Shown: one piece after another, positions 6,061 through 8,257 of the stretch
Layout of the letters: the number at the start of each line of letters is the position of its first letter
How positions within the stretch are numbered: the stretch's first letter is position 1
Assembly (NCBI GenBank): GCA_018668795.1
Contig: JABJBD010000178.1
Location: 1 to 8,257, forward strand
Direction: 5' to 3'
Length of the DNA stretch: 8,257 nt
Origin: Candidatus Puniceispirillum sp.
Lineage (GTDB): Bacteria > Pseudomonadota > Alphaproteobacteria > Puniceispirillales > Puniceispirillaceae
The notes under the pieces: model-generated
Databases searched by the model: none
Told to the model about the DNA's origin: nothing
What the model saw: the letters and a program-made list of their open reading frames with translations, nothing else
Position numbers and translations under genes: made by a program

Positions 6061-6093
6061 ATGGACGGCCTAGTCGATGACTTCGCCGTCCAT
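6061..6093. terminator. Strong hairpin between convergent katG and the SH3-domain gene
   Basis: A perfect 9-bp stem pairs ATGGACGGC (6061-6069) with GCCGTCCAT (6085-6093). Inside the 15-base loop a second stem pairs AGTC (6072-6075) with GACT (6079-6082) around a GAT loop, leaving a symmetric CT/TC internal loop. The hairpin covers the stop codon of the minus-strand SH3 gene (6070-6072) and lies 24 bases after the katG stop. Neither side has a clean T-run; the minus-strand exit (AATATAATG) is AT-rich. A bidirectional terminator or 3'-end stabilising stem is likely but not proven. Confidence 0.5.
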
Positions 6094-6603
6094 TATGCCC
6101 CAGATTGTTTCGCGGGGCACCCAGCCGTTAATGTCGCCATGCGCAACACGGCACCATTGTTTCGGACATGTTTCAAGATTGAGAAGCGCACCGCGTTCGG
6201 CAACAGCGATGACGCGTGCCTCTTGGTTGTCCTGTGCGCGTATTTTGATAACGCCCTTGGTGACAAAAGCTTTGCGTTTGAGCGATAACAGTGATCCCCG
6301 CATCCATCCGGATGTGCCGTCATGATCGACAACTTTGCGCCAAACACCAAATTCGGCATCGACAAGTACAGGCAGGCCAATGCGCCGATATTGCCATAAT
6401 ACGGGATATTCACTGCCAGGCCCGGCGCGTAAATTGACTTTGCCAAATTTCAACGTCACGAAACGGGGCACAGGCAGGCCGCTGCCGCGTACCGTAAGTT
6501 TGGCGTCTTGTGCAGTGGCTGAAGTTACAGGCGTAGTCAGCCCGAGTATGCCAGTCAGCATGAGAACACAAAGTATGGGGAGGTGAACAAGAAGTTTTGT
6601 CAT
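6070..6603 (-). CDS. Secreted tandem SH3-domain protein (COG3807-like)
   Basis: The predicted protein is 177 residues and starts MTKLLVHLPILCVLMLTG, a signal peptide with a likely cut after Ala31 (SATA|QDAK), so it probably acts in the periplasm or outside. Two bacterial SH3-type repeats follow: residues about 47-107, with FGKVNLRAGPGSEYPVLW and the closing GWMRGSLLS, and about 111-166, with VIKIRAQDNQEARVIAVAE and GWVPRETIWG. Cys146 and Cys151 could form a disulphide. Such domains often bind peptidoglycan or protein partners; no enzyme motif is visible and the exact function is unknown. ATG 6603 is preferred because it begins the signal peptide directly; a GTG at 6651 would add 16 unconvincing residues. 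No good Shine-Dalgarno is seen. It is divergent from gyaR and convergent with katG. Confidence 0.85.
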   Translation of the reverse strand: MTKLLVHLPILCVLMLTGILGLTTPVTSATAQDAKLTVRGSGLPVPRFVTLKFGKVNLRAGPGSEYPVLWQYRRIGLPVLVDAEFGVWRKVVDHDGTSGWMRGSLLSLKRKAFVTKGVIKIRAQDNQEARVIAVAERGALLNLETCPKQWCRVAHGDINGWVPRETIWGIMDGEVID

Positions 6604-6668
6604 GTACCAATAGTTCTGGTAGTTTAGGTTGATATATGATGCCAATAGCACAAAGATTGGGCTACGGC

Positions 6669-6686
6669 GTCTAAATAATATTAGAC
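6669..6686. promoter_or_regulatory. Inverted repeat GTCTAA-N6-TTAGAC in a divergent promoter region
   Basis: Perfect 6-bp arms GTCTAA (6669-6674) and TTAGAC (6681-6686) flank the AT-only centre ATAATA. The site lies in the 139-bp gap between the divergent SH3 and gyaR starts, 66 bases from one ATG and 57 from the other, where it could be a shared operator. A possible gyaR promoter overlaps it (TTGGGC at 6657-6662, TATTAG at 6679-6684), but this is weak. The half-sites point the opposite way to an ICE box, so it is not an Irr site. Confidence 0.4.
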
Positions 6687-6742
6687 CAGTTTATTTATGT
6701 TACCAACCACGCGATTACCAGCGCTGTGCCAGAGGGTTTAAA

Positions 6743-7729
6743 ATGAGTCAAAAGAAACCAAAAGTTGTTTTGACCCGCAAGTTACCTGATTCGATTGAAA
6801 CCCGTATGCGGGAATTATTCGACACGACGTTAAATGAAATCGATGTCGCGCTGAGTCATGATGCGCTGATTGAAGCGGTAAAAACCGCCGATGTGCTGGT
6901 GCCAACAGTTACGGATAAAATTGATGCTGATCTGATTGCCTATGCAGGCGAACAGCTCCGTCTGATCGCATCCTTTGGCACTGGCGTTGACCATATCGAT
7001 CTGGCGGCAGCAAAGTCACGAGGCATAACGGTTACGAATACGCCAGGTGTGTTGACCGAAGATACGGCCGATATGGTGATGGCATTGATTTTAGCAGTGC
7101 CGCGCCGGATTGCCGAAGGCGATGCGCTGGCACGATCTGGTAAATGGCATGGCTGGTCTCCAACGGGTATGCTTGGACACCGGATTAATGGCAAACGGCT
7201 TGGTATTATTGGCATGGGCCGGATTGGTGAAGCGGTAGCGCGGCGCGCCCGTGGGTTTGGCCTGTCTATCCATTACCATAATCGCAAGGCCGTGCATCCC
7301 GAAACCGAAGCCGAATTAGAAGCAACATATTGGGAATCGCTGGATCAGATGCTGTCGCGGGTCGATATTGTTTCGGTCAATTGCCCGCATACGCCAGCAA
7401 CGCATATGTTGTTATCGCGGGAACGTCTGAGCCGGATGCAACCATCGGCCTATCTTGTCAACGCGTCGCGTGGGGAAGTGGTCGATGAACAAGCGCTGGC
7501 CGAATTGCTGGATGCGCGCCATATTGCAGGTGCCGGACTTGATGTGTATGCCGATGAACCGCATATCCCCGACACCTTGCGCGCGCTAAAAAATGTTGTG
7601 CTTTTGCCGCATATCGGATCAGCGACAATCGAAGGACGCCTTGAAATGGGCGATAAGGTTATCATCAATGTGCAGACATTCTGGGATGGGCATTCACCGC
7701 CAGATCGTGTGATTGAGGCGATGCTCTAG
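6743..7729 (+). CDS. gyaR: D-2-hydroxyacid dehydrogenase, glyoxylate/hydroxypyruvate reductase type
   Basis: This 328-residue enzyme belongs to the D-isomer-specific 2-hydroxyacid dehydrogenases and probably reduces glyoxylate to glycolate or hydroxypyruvate to D-glycerate in the cytoplasm. The N-terminal substrate half contains IASFGTGVDHIDLAAA (75-90) and TNTPGVLTEDTADMVMAL (98-115). The nucleotide-binding half has LGIIGMGRIG (153-162), and the following strand ends YHNR with Arg181, a position that in related enzymes can favour NADPH. The catalytic residues are Arg243 (NASRGEVVDE), Glu272 (DVYADEP) and His290 (LLPHIGSATIEGR). ATG 6743 is chosen over the upstream open frame because AGAGGG at 6731-6736 is ideally spaced and MSQKKPKVVLTRKL starts the fold. 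The C-terminal GHSPPDRV is typical of GyaR-like alphaproteobacterial proteins. The substrate is a family inference and the symbol is less certain than the fold. Confidence 0.85.
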   Translation: MSQKKPKVVLTRKLPDSIETRMRELFDTTLNEIDVALSHDALIEAVKTADVLVPTVTDKIDADLIAYAGEQLRLIASFGTGVDHIDLAAAKSRGITVTNTPGVLTEDTADMVMALILAVPRRIAEGDALARSGKWHGWSPTGMLGHRINGKRLGIIGMGRIGEAVARRARGFGLSIHYHNRKAVHPETEAELEATYWESLDQMLSRVDIVSVNCPHTPATHMLLSRERLSRMQPSAYLVNASRGEVVDEQALAELLDARHIAGAGLDVYADEPHIPDTLRALKNVVLLPHIGSATIEGRLEMGDKVIINVQTFWDGHSPPDRVIEAML

Positions 7730-7748
7730 ATCATTGGTTTTTAGTGTG

Positions 7749-7786
7749 ATCATCTTTTCAATCTGCGCTACGCTTGATTGGATGAT
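7749..7786. repeat. Hairpin unit 1 of a tandem palindromic pair
   Basis: The outer arms ATCATC (7749-7754) and GATGAT (7781-7786) pair perfectly. Inside, after a TTTT bulge on the left, CAATC (7759-7763) pairs with GATTG (7776-7780), and GCG (7765-7767) pairs with CGC (7771-7773) around CTA. The unit lies 20 bases after the gyaR stop and downstream of the moeB stop. It may help end transcription from either side, although no T-run follows it. Confidence 0.55.
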
Positions 7787-7803
7787 GCTTATATTATGCC
7801 GCG

Positions 7804-7841
7804 ATCATCTTTCGATTTTAGTTTCACTTCAATCGGATGAT
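7804..7841. repeat. Hairpin unit 2 of a tandem palindromic pair, overlapping the moeB 3' end
   Basis: The same outer arms recur, ATCATC (7804-7809) and GATGAT (7836-7841), at a period of 55 bp from unit 1 and with the same internal distance. The inner stem is now CGATT (7813-7817) with AATCG (7831-7835), different in sequence from unit 1 but still fully paired. The right arm encodes the last residues and stop of MoeB. The first 10 and last 11 bases of the 43-bp blocks (7748-7790 and 7803-7845) are identical while the middles differ. Confidence 0.55.
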
Positions 7842-8257
7842 GCTTGTCCACAACAGGGGCAGTCCGGGTTTTTGGATGTCGCGATTTCCATCGTCCGCAT
7901 GTCACGGCCATCAAATAAAACCAGCTTTCCTGTCAGATTTGTGCCAAGCTCAAGGCATAATTTAATCGTTTCGAGCGCTTGCATCGCACCAATGACGCCA
8001 GTAACCGGCCCCAGAATGCCTACCTGTGAACATCGGGGTGCTTGCTTTGCATCAGGCATCGCCGGAAATACACAACAAAAGCAGGGCGTATCAGTATGGC
8101 CTGTGACACCGCTTTGGAACACCGATAGCTGACCTTCAAGCTGTATCGCTCCACCAAACACCAATGGCCGTTTCAAATGATGACAGCTTGTACCAGCAAG
8201 CTGGCGTGTTTCGGGATTATCCGAACAATCGACAATAATGTCATGCGCGCGGATCAA
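7829..8257 (-). CDS. moeB: MoeB/ThiF/HesA-family adenylyltransferase, C-terminal part (5' end outside window)
   Basis: The frame is open to the right edge, so only the last 142 or so residues are seen. The family activates the C-terminal glycine of a ubiquitin-like sulphur carrier (MoaD or ThiS) by adenylation, for molybdopterin or thiamine synthesis. The segment opens with HDIIVDCSDNPETRQL, the DCxDN motif that holds the metal and nucleotide, followed by the sheet GGAIQLEGQLSVF. The zinc cysteines are two CxxC pairs, CFCC (59-62) and CPCC (133-136), counting from the first visible ATC-encoded position plus one. Cys76 in APRCSQVGILGPVTGVIG matches the conserved cysteine of the crossover loop. 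The protein ends shortly after CPCC, so there is no C-terminal rhodanese domain as in some fused homologues. The stop (7829-7831) lies within a palindromic repeat. MoeB and ThiF cannot be separated on this fragment; the gene symbol is provisional. Confidence 0.85.
   Translation of the reverse strand: MIRAHDIIVDCSDNPETRQLAGTSCHHLKRPLVFGGAIQLEGQLSVFQSGVTGHTDTPCFCCVFPAMPDAKQAPRCSQVGILGPVTGVIGAMQALETIKLCLELGTNLTGKLVLFDGRDMRTMEIATSKNPDCPCCGQASSD

Overview
The window is a stretch of bacterial chromosome carrying nine genes, seven complete and two cut by the window edges. The best supported origin is an alphaproteobacterium. A cysteine-free Irr-type Fur-family regulator sits divergently beside fabA-fabB-fabI, an arrangement I recall from Rhizobiales such as Sinorhizobium, and the 2-hydroxyacid dehydrogenase and FabI also look alphaproteobacterial. 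Base composition appears moderate (about half GC) with short intergenic gaps. That would suit a marine lineage such as SAR116, but this is a guess, not a demonstrated placement.

Layout from left to right: the C-terminal part of UDP-glucose 4-epimerase (galE, + strand) converges on a three-gene fatty-acid operon on the - strand, transcribed fabA, fabB, fabI. The three genes are separated by single nucleotides. Together they make and use the unsaturated branch of type II fatty acid synthesis: FabA isomerises, FabB elongates, FabI reduces. Divergent from fabA is irr (+), followed by katG (+), a full-length bifunctional catalase-peroxidase with all key residues. An SH3-domain secreted protein (- strand) converges on katG. 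It is divergent from a GyaR-like glyoxylate/hydroxypyruvate reductase (+), which converges on the C-terminal part of a MoeB/ThiF-family adenylyltransferase (-) running off the right edge.

The coding content is housekeeping. I see no mobile element, CRISPR array, RNA gene or defence system, and nothing that amounts to a new multi-gene system. The interest lies between the genes. Two 17-bp sites, 15/17 identical to each other, lie exactly 52 bp apart, bracket a plausible katG promoter and resemble the Irr-binding ICE palindrome (12 of 14 specified positions each). They suggest that the upstream-encoded Irr controls the haem enzyme KatG. The fab operon is flanked at both ends by short tandem repeats with the same 17-bp period, three copies over the fabA leader and Shine-Dalgarno and two copies over the fabI/galE stop codons. 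The gyaR/moeB junction holds two consecutive hairpins with an identical outer stem and an inner stem that differs in sequence but still pairs. A strong hairpin overlaps the stop codon of the SH3 gene at its convergence with katG.
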